From assembly GCA_003142535.1 (NCBI GenBank), contig PLMQ01000064.1:1-56353 (forward strand): a stretch of 56,353 bases of DNA, given 5' to 3'. The notes below the pieces were generated by a model that made no database searches, had not been told where the DNA came from, and was given only the letters and a program-made list of their open reading frames with translations. A program made the translations under genes and the position numbers. The stretch is from Syntrophaceae bacterium. Lineage in GTDB: Bacteria; Desulfobacterota; Syntrophia; Syntrophales; Smithellaceae. Below, in pieces: positions 34,261 through 43,966 of this stretch (its first letter is position 1; every line of letters starts with the position of its first letter).

Positions 34261-34337
34261 ATGAGACTCAGATTTCAGAAACGAAGTATACTGAAATCTG
34301 TAAGTCGAATTATCCCGCGTAAGCGGGATTGTTACGC
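34261..34337 (-). repeat. Family 1 repeat, partial copy F
   Basis: On the minus strand it reads AATCCCGCTTACGCGGGATA, ATTCGACTTACAG, and ATTTCAGtatacttcgtttCTGAAAT ending GAGTCTCAT, the middle block of copies A and B. Left and right edges and 18-bp units are missing. This is the one copy that opposes the neighbouring gene (panC). Confidence 0.7.
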
Positions 34338-34351
34338 ATGGTTGTGTAAAA

Positions 34352-35209
34352 ATGATAATTATCAATTCCATAGCCGAAATGCAATCTTACGCGGAATCTC
34401 TGCGTCTGCAGGGTAAGAAAATTTCCTTTGTCCCGACAATGGGCTATTTTCACGAAGGCCATCTCGCTTTGATGAGAGAAGCCAAAAAGATGGCTGATTG
34501 TCTTGTCGTCAGCATTTTTGTAAATCCTACTCAATTTGGGCCCAAGGAAGATTTATCCAAATATCCCCGTGACTTTGAGCGTGATTCCCAAATGGCCCAA
34601 AGTGTTGGTGTGGATGTGATTTTCTTTCCGTCCAATCAAGAAATGTATCCGGAAAATTATCAGACATATGTAAACGTAGAAAAAGTAACTCAAAATTTAT
34701 GCGGCTTATCCCGGCCGGGTCATTTTCGCGGTGTGACAACCATCTGCACAAAACTCTTCAACATCGTTAAACCGCATGTCACCGTTTTCGGAAAAAAAGA
34801 CTTCCAACAGTTTATTGGAATTAAACGTATGATTACCGATCTGAATCTTGATATTCACATAATCGGTTTACCGACGGTACGTGAAGCGGATGGGCTAGCA
34901 ATGAGTTCCCGCAATGTTTATTTGAAGGCAAATGAGCGACCATCAGCCCTACAATTAGTGGCTTCACTAAAATTAGCCCAGAAACTATATGATAATGGGG
35001 AAAGAAAATCAGCGGCAATAATGGATGAAGTGATAAAGTTAATTAAAAGCGCCCCCTATACCGATATTGATTATGTTAAAATATGCGATACAAATACTAT
35101 TGCCGATATTGATATAATCGCTGGCGAGGCTGTGATATCATTAGCCGTAAAGGTAGGGTCGACGCGCCTTATAGATAACCACGTTTTTGGTGAAAAACTG
35201 AATGCATAA
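34352..35209 (+). CDS. panC: Pantoate-beta-alanine ligase
   Basis: It joins pantoate and beta-alanine with ATP to give pantothenate, the coenzyme A precursor. Family landmarks are [54 protein letters not shown] and MSSRNVYL. 285 residues, the usual length. It is followed at 30 bases by panD, which makes its beta-alanine. No panB is in view. The start has no strong ribosome site; the repeat fragment and terminator lie just upstream. Confidence 0.95.
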   Translation: MIIINSIAEMQSYAESLRLQGKKISFVPTMGYFHEGHLALMREAKKMADCLVVSIFVNPTQFGPKEDLSKYPRDFERDSQMAQSVGVDVIFFPSNQEMYPENYQTYVNVEKVTQNLCGLSRPGHFRGVTTICTKLFNIVKPHVTVFGKKDFQQFIGIKRMITDLNLDIHIIGLPTVREADGLAMSSRNVYLKANERPSALQLVASLKLAQKLYDNGERKSAAIMDEVIKLIKSAPYTDIDYVKICDTNTIADIDIIAGEAVISLAVKVGSTRLIDNHVFGEKLNA

Positions 35210-35238
35210 ATATGCAGGTTAAAGGAGTATTAAAGACT

Positions 35239-35604
35239 ATGCAAAGATTCATGTTAAAATCAAAAATTCACCGGGCCACGGTAACGGATGCCGATCTGCA
35301 TTACGAGGGGAGCATTACGATTGATGAAAAACTGCTCGAAGAAGCAAACATGGCGCTTTATGAAAAAGTGGCCATATACGATATCGATAATGGTGAGCGA
35401 TTTTCCACCTACATTATTAAAGGAAAACGTAATTCCGGGACAATATGTCTCAATGGAGCTGCTGCCCGTAAAGTGGCAAAAGGAGATTTAATCATAATTG
35501 CCACGTATGTACTCGTCGATGATCAAGAAACAAAAAAATGGAAGCCAAAATGTGTTCTGGTTGATGAAAAGAATAAAATAAAAAAAGTTAAATTACAGGT
35601 ATAA
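35239..35604 (+). CDS. panD: Aspartate 1-decarboxylase
   Basis: It makes beta-alanine from aspartate. The pro-enzyme cuts itself between G and S in [11 protein letters not shown] to form the pyruvoyl cofactor; the flanking tyrosine and SKIHRATVT are also conserved. About 121 residues from ATG 35239, which follows AAAGGAG at 11 bases; an upstream ATG (35212) lies before that site. The last residues (LQV) and TAA stop are encoded by the left edge of family 1 repeat copy D, much as in ridA. Confidence 0.94.
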   Translation: MQRFMLKSKIHRATVTDADLHYEGSITIDEKLLEEANMALYEKVAIYDIDNGERFSTYIIKGKRNSGTICLNGAAARKVAKGDLIIIATYVLVDDQETKKWKPKCVLVDEKNKIKKVKLQV

Positions 35605-35818
35605 ACTCCAAATCAAACTTTGAAAACCGATTCCACGGCAAGTTGCAGGGTATTATATCCATGTTTATACGGGATAATCCGGCGAACAAACTTCAATTCG
35701 CTTCGCCCGACATGTGCCGGACTTCGCTTTCGGAATTGGAGTTTCACTACCGCCGCTTATGCGGGATAGTTCAACTTGCCAATTCCGCTACGCTTTGCTT
35801 TCGGAATTGGAGTTTCAC
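35594..35818 (+). repeat. Family 1 repeat, copy D with two right edges (panD-metK spacer)
   Basis: The left edge TTACAGGTATAAACTCC supplies the panD stop. Middle blocks follow (GGGTATTATATCC, CGGGATAATCCGGCGAACAA). GCTTTCGGAATTGGAGTTTCAC occurs twice, near 35729-35756 and at the end (35797-35818), so this copy looks like a fusion or partial duplication. The 18-bp unit is absent. It lies about 205 bases before metK. The gene-free stretch is 35605-36024. Confidence 0.8.
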
Positions 35819-35943
35819 TAATAAATCAATAATATTGATGTGTAAATATAAAGAAATATATTAATAAAATTCAAAATAAAGTCTCTATTGTTCAATCAAG
35901 TTTATTTAATTAACATAAAACCTATTATCTATGAAAAAAGGAT

Positions 35944-35973
35944 TGAATTAAAACACGCATATGTGTTAATTCA
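35944..35973. promoter_or_regulatory. Inverted repeat upstream of metK
   Basis: TGAATTAAAACAC (35944-35956) pairs imperfectly with GTGTTAATTCA (35963-35973) around GCATAT; a second small repeat ATTCGACCGAAT lies beside it (35973-35984). Both are 40-80 bases before metK and could bind a regulator of the SAM cycle. I see no SAM or SAH riboswitch fold here. Confidence 0.35.
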
Positions 35974-36024
35974 TTCGACCGAATTTCAATAATGATTATA
36001 AAATAAATATAGGGAGATATAAGC

Positions 36025-37203
36025 ATGCAGATTACTTCGGAAAGTGTAAAAATAGGCCATCCGGACATAGTTTCCGATTCCATTGCCGCAAATATTATTG
36101 CCGCAATTCTTCAAGAAGAGAACAAAATATGTATGGATATTAACTGTATGCCGCATTGCGGTATAGAAGTATTTTTAGGCAAAGGACTTTGTGTTGTCGG
36201 TGGCGAAGTTTCCACAAGAATATACATTGATATTGAAAAAAACGTTCGGGAAACTGTCCTGGGGATTGGTTATCGCGATTCCGCTTTAGGCCTGAATGGA
36301 AACTCCATGGGCATACTCAACGCTATAATTCCGCAATCACCTGATATTAATATTGGCACCAGAGCAGATTTAGGCAAGCATAAGGAAATAGGGGCCGGCG
36401 ATCAAGGTATTATTTACGGCTTTGCCTGTGATGAAACTCCTGAATTACTGCCACTTCCCTACGTTTTGGTCAATAGAATGATGCGTGCTTTTGAAAACTG
36501 CGGCAATCCGATATTTGCACCGGATGGAAAAGGGCAGGTTACTATCGACTATGACGCCCACTTTCGACCGAAAAGAGTCGCCACAGTCTTAATGTCGAAT
36601 GCCATTGATTATCGCCAGGTGCCGGATAAGTTTCGTTCATCAATAGAAGAGCAGGCGCGGCAAATAGCCATGGATTGTTTAAATAGCTGGGTTGATGATA
36701 AAACAAAATTTCTTTTCAACCCGACAGGCGAATGGCAGGCAATTAATTCCTGTTCTGCGGCTGATTCCGGTGTTACCGGCCGCAAATTAGTAGTCCAATT
36801 GTACGGCGGTTATCCGGGCGCTCAACTGGGTGGCGGCGCAATTGTTAATAAGACACCGGAAAAGGTGGATTGTTCCGCGGCCTTCGGCTCCCGCTATGTA
36901 GCTAAAAATATTGTCGCCGCCGGTCTGGCCACAAAATGTTCTGTGCAACTGGCCTACGCCATCGGAATGGCACAACCGATTTCGATTTATGTAAATACTT
37001 TTGGAACGGGAGTTGTACCCGATGAAAAAATTGCTGTGGTGATCAATGATGTATTTGATCTTACACCCAAAGGTATGATTGATAAATTTGATATGCTCAA
37101 AGGCGATATATATAAGAAACTGCCGAAAACATTATTCCTGGATATGAATTATCTCTGGGAAAAAACTGATAAAGTTGCTGCGCTCAAGAAAGCAGTAAAA
37201 TAA
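36025..37203 (+). CDS. metK: S-adenosylmethionine synthetase, divergent
   Basis: It makes SAM from ATP and methionine. Conserved: ITSESVKIGHPD (catalytic His), GAGDQGIIYGFA, the lysine in DGKGQVTIDY, DSGVTGRK, and both lysines and the aspartate in NKTPEKVDCSAAF. Unusual: HPDK is HPDI, and the second signature GGGAFSGKD reads GGGAIVNKT. The active-site residues I can place are otherwise kept. 392 residues, close to normal. The start has AGGGAG. It is followed 29 bases later by ahcY, which removes the by-product of SAM-dependent methylation. Confidence 0.9.
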   Translation: MQITSESVKIGHPDIVSDSIAANIIAAILQEENKICMDINCMPHCGIEVFLGKGLCVVGGEVSTRIYIDIEKNVRETVLGIGYRDSALGLNGNSMGILNAIIPQSPDINIGTRADLGKHKEIGAGDQGIIYGFACDETPELLPLPYVLVNRMMRAFENCGNPIFAPDGKGQVTIDYDAHFRPKRVATVLMSNAIDYRQVPDKFRSSIEEQARQIAMDCLNSWVDDKTKFLFNPTGEWQAINSCSAADSGVTGRKLVVQLYGGYPGAQLGGGAIVNKTPEKVDCSAAFGSRYVAKNIVAAGLATKCSVQLAYAIGMAQPISIYVNTFGTGVVPDEKIAVVINDVFDLTPKGMIDKFDMLKGDIYKKLPKTLFLDMNYLWEKTDKVAALKKAVK

Positions 37204-37232
37204 ATATATTCAAATATTAATTTGGAGGAATA

Positions 37233-38657
37233 ATGGCATTTCTGGAAGTTGATAAATCTATAAAATATAAAGTTGCTGATCTTTCGCTGGCGGGGTGGGG
37301 TCGTAAAGAGATGCAACTGGCGGAAAACGAAATGCCCGGGCTGATGGCTGTGCGCAAGAAATACGGCAAGCTAAAGCCGCTGAAATGTCTGAAGATAATG
37401 GGCAGCCTCCATATGACCATACAAACCGCGATGCTTATTGAAACGCTGCAGGTACTGGGAGCGGATTTGCGCTGGGCATCCTGCAATATATTTTCTACAC
37501 AAGATCATGCGGCAGCGGCGATAGCCAAAAAAGGTTCGGCGGCGGTCTTTGCCTGGAAGGGCGAAACACTGGAAGAATACTGGTGGTGCACAGAACAGGC
37601 GCTGACCTGGCCGGATGGTTCCGGTCCTGATTTGATTGTTGATGACGGCGGTGACGCTACTCTATTAATCCATCAGGGTGTAAAAATTGAAAATAATCCA
37701 AAAATTCTGAAAGAAAAAATAGATAATAAAGAATTTAAAATTGTTATTTCCAGAATAGAAAATTATTTAAAGAGAAATCCCGAAAAATGGCGTAATGTTG
37801 CCGCCAATATTCGCGGAGTTTCCGAGGAAACGACTACAGGTGTGCATCGCCTTTATCAGATGCAGGAAGCGGGAGAGCTTCTGTTTCCAGCCATCAACGT
37901 AAATGATTCCGTAACCAAATCGAAGTTTGATAACCTCTATGGTTGCCGGGAATCTCTGGTGGATGGAATAAAAAGAGCGACTGATATCATGGTTGCCGGT
38001 AAAATAGTTATTGTTTGCGGCTACGGTGATGTCGGTAAAGGCAGTGCCCAATCCATGCGAGGATTCGGCGCCCGTGTGATTATTACCGAAATTGATCCAA
38101 TTTGCGCACTGCAGGCAGCAATGGAGGGATACGAAGTTAAAACACTGGATGAAATGGCGCCTATCGGCGATATATTTGTAACTGCTACCGGTTGTTGCGA
38201 TTTAATTACGGGCCGACATATGGAGATGATGAAAGATGAAGCGATTGTCTGCAATATCGGCCATTTCGATAGCGAAATTGACATGCATTATCTGGAAAAC
38301 AGTAAATTATGCAAAAAGGAAAATATCAAACCGCAGGTTGATAAATGGAAACTCAAATCAGGCCGTTCCATTATTATTTTAGCCGAAGGCCGCCTGGTTA
38401 ATTTGGGTTGCGCGACCGGCCATCCCAGTTTTGTAATGAGCAATAGCTTCACCAATCAATGTCTGGCCCAGATCGAACTGGCCACTAAGAAATACAAAGT
38501 CGGCGTTTATACATTACCTAAAAAACTGGATGAGGAAGTTGCGCGCCTGCATCTGGACAGGCTGGGGGCGACTATTACCAAACTAACAAAAAAGCAATCC
38601 GTATATCTGAATGTTCCCGTAGAAGGGCCATATAAACCGGATTACTATAGATATTAA
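37233..38657 (+). CDS. ahcY: Adenosylhomocysteinase
   Basis: It splits S-adenosylhomocysteine into adenosine and homocysteine using bound NAD. Landmarks are [54 protein letters not shown] (catalytic lysine and aspartate), [13 protein letters not shown] for NAD and the end KPDYYRY. 474 residues, the long bacterial/eukaryotic form. GGAGG precedes the ATG. Forms an operon with metK, and its homocysteine product returns to the methionine pathway. Confidence 0.97.
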   Translation: MAFLEVDKSIKYKVADLSLAGWGRKEMQLAENEMPGLMAVRKKYGKLKPLKCLKIMGSLHMTIQTAMLIETLQVLGADLRWASCNIFSTQDHAAAAIAKKGSAAVFAWKGETLEEYWWCTEQALTWPDGSGPDLIVDDGGDATLLIHQGVKIENNPKILKEKIDNKEFKIVISRIENYLKRNPEKWRNVAANIRGVSEETTTGVHRLYQMQEAGELLFPAINVNDSVTKSKFDNLYGCRESLVDGIKRATDIMVAGKIVIVCGYGDVGKGSAQSMRGFGARVIITEIDPICALQAAMEGYEVKTLDEMAPIGDIFVTATGCCDLITGRHMEMMKDEAIVCNIGHFDSEIDMHYLENSKLCKKENIKPQVDKWKLKSGRSIIILAEGRLVNLGCATGHPSFVMSNSFTNQCLAQIELATKKYKVGVYTLPKKLDEEVARLHLDRLGATITKLTKKQSVYLNVPVEGPYKPDYYRY

Positions 38658-38694
38658 AACAAGACATAACAAAATTATTTATTCGTGAAACTCC

Positions 38695-38842
38695 AATTCC
38701 GAAAGCAAAGCGTATAACCTGAAGGTCACAGGTCGGAATTGGTAAGTTGAACAATCCCGCGAAGCGGAGGGTATATAATACCCCGCAGCAAGCTTTGGAA
38801 TCGGTTTCCAATGCTTGCTACGCTAGGGGGTTCCCGTGATTA
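38695..38842 (-). repeat. Family 1 repeat, copy E (between lptG and ahcY)
   Basis: On the minus strand: AATCACGGG edge 11 bases after the lptG stop, a GCAAGCATTGG...CCAAAGCTTGC hairpin region, CCGCTTCGCGGGATTG, stem CCAATTCCG, one diverged 18-bp unit (ACCTGTGACCTTCAGGTT), stem CGGAATTGG and GGAGTTTCAC. The orientation follows lptG, but the right edge faces the 3' end of the convergent ahcY and serves no start codon. Confidence 0.85.
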
Positions 38843-38852
38843 TTACACCACA

Positions 38853-39932
38853 CTAGCTGCGCACCTTAAGGAATAATAAAACGGCGGCAGAAGAAAATAT
38901 TATATTGGCAGCCCAGGCGGCAAGAAGTGCCGGCAGGAGTCCCGAGCGGCCTAAAGACATGCTGAAGGCATGGACAATCCAGTATGAAACACCGATAAAA
39001 ATTCCAATTCCGATACTTTGCATAATGCCGCCTCCGCGTTCTGAACGCAGAGAAAAAGATATGCCAATGAAGACTAAAATCAAAGTAACAAAAGGCATTG
39101 CTAGTTTCCCATATAAATCAACAATATATCTTGTTGCATCATGACCCTCTATCTGAATTTTCTTAACGTATTTTCTGAGATCAAAATACCCCATTTTATC
39201 CGCATCTTTTTGAATTATTTTAAAATCATCCGGTTTTTCAGGAAGGTCGATAATTCTTTGTTTATCCCATTCCAGAACAGGTATATTATTGGCGTCAAAG
39301 CGGGTGATCATTAAATTATAAAATATCCATTGGCCGTTTTTCCATTCGGCGCTTGCCGCATCAATACGCCGTTCGAGGGTAAAATTAGGAGTAAGATAGT
39401 TAATGGTCACACCATGTATGGAATCTTTAGTGACATCAAACATTTCAAATTTATATATAGCGTTACGGCTGCGATACCAGATTTCATTTTGCTTGAAGAA
39501 TCCCATTGATTTTTGCTTTTGCACATCCACTTTTATAACATATTCCGCTTTTTGTATCGCAGCCGGAGTTATCATTTCGCTGAAATAAAATAAGCAAATG
39601 GAAACGATTGCCGCAAAGATAAGAGCGGGAAAAGCAATACGGTAAAGGCTGATGCCGTTAGCCTTCATGGCGGTAATTTCGTTGAATTTGGAGAAAGTGC
39701 TGTAAGTCATCAATGTTGCCAAAAGAACGGCAAACGGCAAAACAAGCGAGACAATTATGGGAATGGAGAATAAGAAATACGAAGCCATCTGTATTACATT
39801 AGCATGATTGCTGAGAAACATTCTGATTTTCTCAAAAAAATCGACAATCAGATAGAGTACGATGAACGTTATACTCGTGATAAAGAAAAATTTGGCGAAT
39901 TCTTTTATTATGTATTTATCGAGCAGTCTCAA
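38853..39932 (-). CDS. lptG: Lipopolysaccharide export permease LptG
   Basis: One of the two membrane subunits of the LptB2FG transporter, which pulls LPS from the inner membrane. It has the YjgP/YjgQ layout: three N-terminal helices (to ~115), a periplasmic beta-jellyroll (~130-260) and three C-terminal helices. MTYSTFSKFNEITAMKANGIS is the cytoplasmic coupling segment for LptB. 359 residues. It lies 17 bases after lptF. The LptF/LptG assignment rests on gene order and similarity. Confidence 0.9.
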   Translation of the reverse strand: MRLLDKYIIKEFAKFFFITSITFIVLYLIVDFFEKIRMFLSNHANVIQMASYFLFSIPIIVSLVLPFAVLLATLMTYSTFSKFNEITAMKANGISLYRIAFPALIFAAIVSICLFYFSEMITPAAIQKAEYVIKVDVQKQKSMGFFKQNEIWYRSRNAIYKFEMFDVTKDSIHGVTINYLTPNFTLERRIDAASAEWKNGQWIFYNLMITRFDANNIPVLEWDKQRIIDLPEKPDDFKIIQKDADKMGYFDLRKYVKKIQIEGHDATRYIVDLYGKLAMPFVTLILVFIGISFSLRSERGGGIMQSIGIGIFIGVSYWIVHAFSMSLGRSGLLPALLAAWAANIIFSSAAVLLFLKVRS

Positions 39933-39949
39933 TGCAAATCATCCGTTCT

Positions 39950-41098
39950 TTATAATTTATGCCATAAGTATATTTTTGCAATATGTAGAGGAGATATTTC
40001 TTTATAGGCCATATAAAAGAGATATATACCCAGTACGGCAAAGAATAAGTTGGGAGTCCAGACACCTACTGCGGGAGAAAGCCTGCCGGTTTCCACAAGG
40101 GCTTCACCGCCAATGCGCAAAAGGTAGTATGCTGAAACAACAATCAAGCCTAAGGAAAATCCGCGTGATTTTGCCGCACGGTGGCTTTTTATTCCCAGAG
40201 GCAGTGCAAGGATGGCAAAGAAAATACAAGAAAGAGGAATGGAAAATTTCTTATGAACTTCAATAGCCAGTTCGCTGATAGCCGCTTCATCAAGCCCCGG
40301 CTTTCTCATTTTGTTTAAAAGCTCGCTCATGGTCATATCCGTACTGCTCTTGGATTCTTCATTTAAACTGGTAATAACGCCTGCCAAGTTAAGATTAACA
40401 TCGTAAGTCTTGAAGTCAATTTTGCGGTAATTTTTCAAGTCCCGGCTTACCGTATGGATGGATCCGTTTTCCAGTCGAAGTTTTACCGTCATTGCTTCCA
40501 TATCGGAAACAAGATAAGCTTTTTTGGCGATAATTGTATTCGGTTCATCGGTGATTCGGTCATCGGATAAAATGACGCCTTCCATGTAATTGCCATCAAC
40601 AGGAATTTTTTCCGCGTAAAGCAGGATTCCCTTAAAATCGGCATTGAAGACTTTCTCTTTGATGCCGACACTGGCATTTTGCTGAGCTATATCGAAAATC
40701 AGGCGTTTGGTGGCAAAATTGCTCTGAGGAACAAGAAAATGGCTGATGATGATTGTAAAAATAAAAGTAAGAAATGAGGCAATTGCCACAGGGTAATATA
40801 TTTGCAATAAGCTGATGCCGGAAGCCTTAAGTGCTGTAATTTCATTATCCGCGGAAAGTTGCCCCATAGCAATAAGAATGGATATGAGCAGGGCAATAGG
40901 AATGGTAAACATCATAAAAGAAGGCATGAGAAAGATAATAAGCTTAGCTATTACAAAAACACTAATCCCTTTATTAACCATCAAATCCATGATTTGCAGT
41001 ATTTTCCCCATCAACAAAACAAACGTCAACACAAACAATATAAGTATGAACGGAATGGCGATTTCTTTAAAAATATAGCGGCTGATTATTTTACTCAT
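39950..41098 (-). CDS. lptF: Lipopolysaccharide export permease LptF
   Basis: Partner of LptG, with the same layout: helices at ~12-32, 48-75 and 95-118, a periplasmic domain to ~275, then IPLSCIFFAILALPLGIKSH and two more helices. LSADNEITALKASGISLLQIY is the coupling segment. 382 residues. First gene of the lptF-lptG operon and divergent from the LPS-modifying glycosyltransferase operon, with about 200 bases between them for the two promoters. Confidence 0.9.
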   Translation of the reverse strand: MSKIISRYIFKEIAIPFILILFVLTFVLLMGKILQIMDLMVNKGISVFVIAKLIIFLMPSFMMFTIPIALLISILIAMGQLSADNEITALKASGISLLQIYYPVAIASFLTFIFTIIISHFLVPQSNFATKRLIFDIAQQNASVGIKEKVFNADFKGILLYAEKIPVDGNYMEGVILSDDRITDEPNTIIAKKAYLVSDMEAMTVKLRLENGSIHTVSRDLKNYRKIDFKTYDVNLNLAGVITSLNEESKSSTDMTMSELLNKMRKPGLDEAAISELAIEVHKKFSIPLSCIFFAILALPLGIKSHRAAKSRGFSLGLIVVSAYYLLRIGGEALVETGRLSPAVGVWTPNLFFAVLGIYLFYMAYKEISPLHIAKIYLWHKL

Positions 41099-41307
41099 TT
41101 AATTTATTTCTTTTTTCTTTAAAAAATAACACGTATTAACAAAATTTCTCAAGCAAAACATGAAAGCAATGTGCAGAATCCTTATATCACGATACAATGC
41201 AATGTATGTTACATTATATCAACAAATTATTCAGCAATGATTTGTTGACAGTTGACGGCAATTTGCCTATATTTTCGAAAATTTCATTTCCGGGAGAGAG
41301 AAAACCT

Positions 41308-42537
41308 ATGAAAGTTGATACCATGCGCTGGATTGATTATTATGTCGGCGTCCCTCTATGCTTTCTGGGTTCCATTTGTTATAAATTTATTCTACTGGTA
41401 AAAAAGCGTAACAAAGAAACGCCCCGAAATATCCTTTTCATAGAATTATCAGAAATGGGTAGCGCTATTTTAGTTGACCCGGCGATGAGAAAATTGCAGA
41501 GAGAAATAAGGGCCAATATTCATTTTGCAATTTTTAAAAAAAACAAGCCCAGCCTTGATTTGCTGAAAACAGTTCCTCAAGAAAATATTTACACTATCCG
41601 TGAAGACAGTATGCCGGCCTTTGTGCTCGATACAATAAAATTATTTTTCTGGACGCGCAGAAGAAAAATTGATTCCGTAATTGACTTGGAACTCTTCTCG
41701 CGCTTTACTGCACTGCTTGCCGGATTTTGCGGCGCTCCTGTTAAGGTTGGTTTTCATGCCTATTATAATGAAGGGCTTTATCGCGGCAGTTTCTTGTCAC
41801 ACAAGGTTGCCTATAATCCGCACATTCATATTGCAAAAAATTTTATTGCGCTGGTGAACGCCCTGCTTGCCCGTACCGAAGAAATTCCCTATTCGAAAAC
41901 ACAAATTGCTGATAAAGAAATTTCACTGGTAAAGGTACAAGTATCGGCAGCGGAAAAACAATCGGTTATCGATATTATCCGCAGTTGCCATAATGAGTAT
42001 ACTCCGGAAAAACATAAGATCATTTTAATCAATCCCAATGCCAGTGAATTGTTGATTCAGCGCCGCTGGCCGCCGCAGCATTACATTCAGTTAATAAAAA
42101 AGATTCTTGCTGAATGTTCAGGTGCAATTATTTTGATTACGGGCGATCCACGGGAAAGTGAAGAAGCGCAGCAACTCAAAGAAGAGGTAAAATCAGATCG
42201 CTGTGTTAACTTTGCGGGGAAAGTGACATTTGCGCAACTCCCACTGCTTTATAGTGTATCGGAATTCATGATTACCAACGATTCCGGACCGGGGCATTTT
42301 GCCGCCGTTACGGAAATGCCCACTTTTGTTATTTTTGGTCCGGAGACACCGGCTCTTTATGGCTCTCTGGGAAAGACAACGCCGATCTATGCTGGTCTGG
42401 CCTGTTCACCATGCGTCAGCGCCGCCAATCATAGAAAAACAGCCTGCAAAGATAATGTCTGCCTGCAGGTAATTAAACCGGAACATGTTTTTGCAGCCAT
42501 TAAACCCAACCTGGATAAGATTAATGCTGAAAGATAA
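41308..42537 (+). CDS. Glycosyltransferase family 9 (LPS heptosyltransferase-like)
   Basis: GT-B glycosyltransferase of the WaaC/WaaF type, which uses ADP-heptose or similar for LPS core. Landmarks are NILFIELSEMGSAILVDPAM at the start, ILINPNASELLIQRRWP for the donor site, NDSGPGHFAAVTEMPTFVIFG and a Cys-rich end (CSPCV, ACKDNVC). 409 residues. I start it at 41308, where GGGAG lies 12-15 bases upstream; the frame is open to 41197. It overlaps the next gene by 14 bases and heads the lipid A operon. Confidence 0.87.
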   Translation: MKVDTMRWIDYYVGVPLCFLGSICYKFILLVKKRNKETPRNILFIELSEMGSAILVDPAMRKLQREIRANIHFAIFKKNKPSLDLLKTVPQENIYTIREDSMPAFVLDTIKLFFWTRRRKIDSVIDLELFSRFTALLAGFCGAPVKVGFHAYYNEGLYRGSFLSHKVAYNPHIHIAKNFIALVNALLARTEEIPYSKTQIADKEISLVKVQVSAAEKQSVIDIIRSCHNEYTPEKHKIILINPNASELLIQRRWPPQHYIQLIKKILAECSGAIILITGDPRESEEAQQLKEEVKSDRCVNFAGKVTFAQLPLLYSVSEFMITNDSGPGHFAAVTEMPTFVIFGPETPALYGSLGKTTPIYAGLACSPCVSAANHRKTACKDNVCLQVIKPEHVFAAIKPNLDKINAER

Positions 42538-43966
42538 ATATAAGATTTTTTACCTCATAGGATTCTTTGCTATTATCCGGCTTGTTGTTGCGCCTTTGTT
42601 TGGGTTGGGTGTGGATGAGGCCCATTATGTTTTATATGCCAGGTATCTTGACTGGAGCTATGTTGACCATCCGCCGCTGGTCGGCTGGGTGCATTTCCCT
42701 TTTTTTTATCTTTTAGGCACAAATGAATTCCTAGTGCGTCTTCCGGCCATTTTGCTTTTTACTCTTACATCATATTGTGCTTATCTTTTCATGTTCCAAA
42801 TTACCGAGTCTATAAAAATTTCTCTGCTGGCAGTGCTTGCTCTGAATTGCTCGTTCATTCTCAATGTGCTCGGCCTAATGCTTTTGCCGGATTCTCTGCT
42901 GTTGTTATTTATATTTTTGCTTATTTTCCTTGCCGAAAAAATTGTCCGCACAAAAAAACCGTTTGATTATATCTTGCTGGGACTGATTTTAGGGATGATG
43001 GGACTTGCTAAATATACATCCATTTTGCTTGTTCCACCTCTGATAATCTTTTTCCTGATAAAAAAACGTTACGATATAATATTTTCTCCTTATATGTTTC
43101 TAACGGCATTTATTGCCGTTATTCTAATTTCGCCGGTAATTTATTGGAATTATACACACGACTTCATCAGCTTCCGCTATCAAAGCGGCCATGTTTTCGG
43201 AACTCTGGCTGCCAGCGCCGGGAATTTCACAGCCTCGATTGCCGCACAGTTTGGAGCATACAGTCCTTTCTTGTTTTTGGTCGCCTTTTATGGTTTTTTT
43301 CGGTCGATGCATTCTCGCAATGATTATGTGCGCCTGTCGGTTTTATTTGGCGGTACGATAATATTGTTTTTTTTCTTTACTTCCTTATCCGAAAGAACAT
43401 TGCCACATTGGCCCAGCATTTTTTATTTGCTCTTTATTCCGATAGGAGCATATGAATTAGCCCTCGCTCAGGAAAAATGGAAAAAGAATTTTCTCTATCT
43501 TGCTATTGGCGTAAGTTTGATCTTGATGTTATTTGCCTATATGGAGGTTGCCGGAAAATTCTTTACATTTCCTGATTACAAATCGCCGTTTCGCGATATT
43601 TATGGCTTTTCAGAGATTACAAAGAAAGCGGATGAAATTATAAAAAAATCAACCACAGAAAAAACAGCAATCGCCGTAACCAACTGGACGATGGGCAGCC
43701 GCACGATGTATTACAGTTTGCCCTATCATCATGAGATATTTGTCATTGACCAGCGCAAAGATCAGTTTGATGTCTGGCAGAAAAATGAGCCGCTGGGATA
43801 TGATCTTCTTTTTGTTAATACATATTTTCATGAACTGAATATTGAAAAATATGTCCGTTGCACTTCCGTGGAGAACGCGGGGAAAATAGATATAATACTC
43901 AATGGTGCGAAAGTTGATACTATTGAATATATTTGGTGCCATAACTACCGGGGAGTTAAATTTTGA
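42524..43966 (+). CDS. GT39-type membrane glycosyltransferase (PMT_2/ArnT superfamily)
   Basis: About 480 residues with some ten membrane helices. The first periplasmic loop has GLGVDEAHYVLYARYLDW and HPPLVGW, the acidic catalytic loop of polyprenyl-phosphate-sugar transferases. A soluble C-terminal periplasmic domain follows (~370-480). It resembles but is distinct from the ArnT downstream, so it may add a second sugar to lipid A or core. ATG 42524 overlaps the GT9 gene; its last base pairs share TTGA with the start of the PAP2 gene. Confidence 0.83.
   Translation: MLKDKYKIFYLIGFFAIIRLVVAPLFGLGVDEAHYVLYARYLDWSYVDHPPLVGWVHFPFFYLLGTNEFLVRLPAILLFTLTSYCAYLFMFQITESIKISLLAVLALNCSFILNVLGLMLLPDSLLLLFIFLLIFLAEKIVRTKKPFDYILLGLILGMMGLAKYTSILLVPPLIIFFLIKKRYDIIFSPYMFLTAFIAVILISPVIYWNYTHDFISFRYQSGHVFGTLAASAGNFTASIAAQFGAYSPFLFLVAFYGFFRSMHSRNDYVRLSVLFGGTIILFFFFTSLSERTLPHWPSIFYLLFIPIGAYELALAQEKWKKNFLYLAIGVSLILMLFAYMEVAGKFFTFPDYKSPFRDIYGFSEITKKADEIIKKSTTEKTAIAVTNWTMGSRTMYYSLPYHHEIFVIDQRKDQFDVWQKNEPLGYDLLFVNTYFHELNIEKYVRCTSVENAGKIDIILNGAKVDTIEYIWCHNYRGVKF

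Noticed and set aside
35819-36024. SAM or SAH riboswitch before metK
   Set aside because: The stretch is AT-rich with only short dyads; I could not place the conserved helices or core bases of any SAM or SAH riboswitch.
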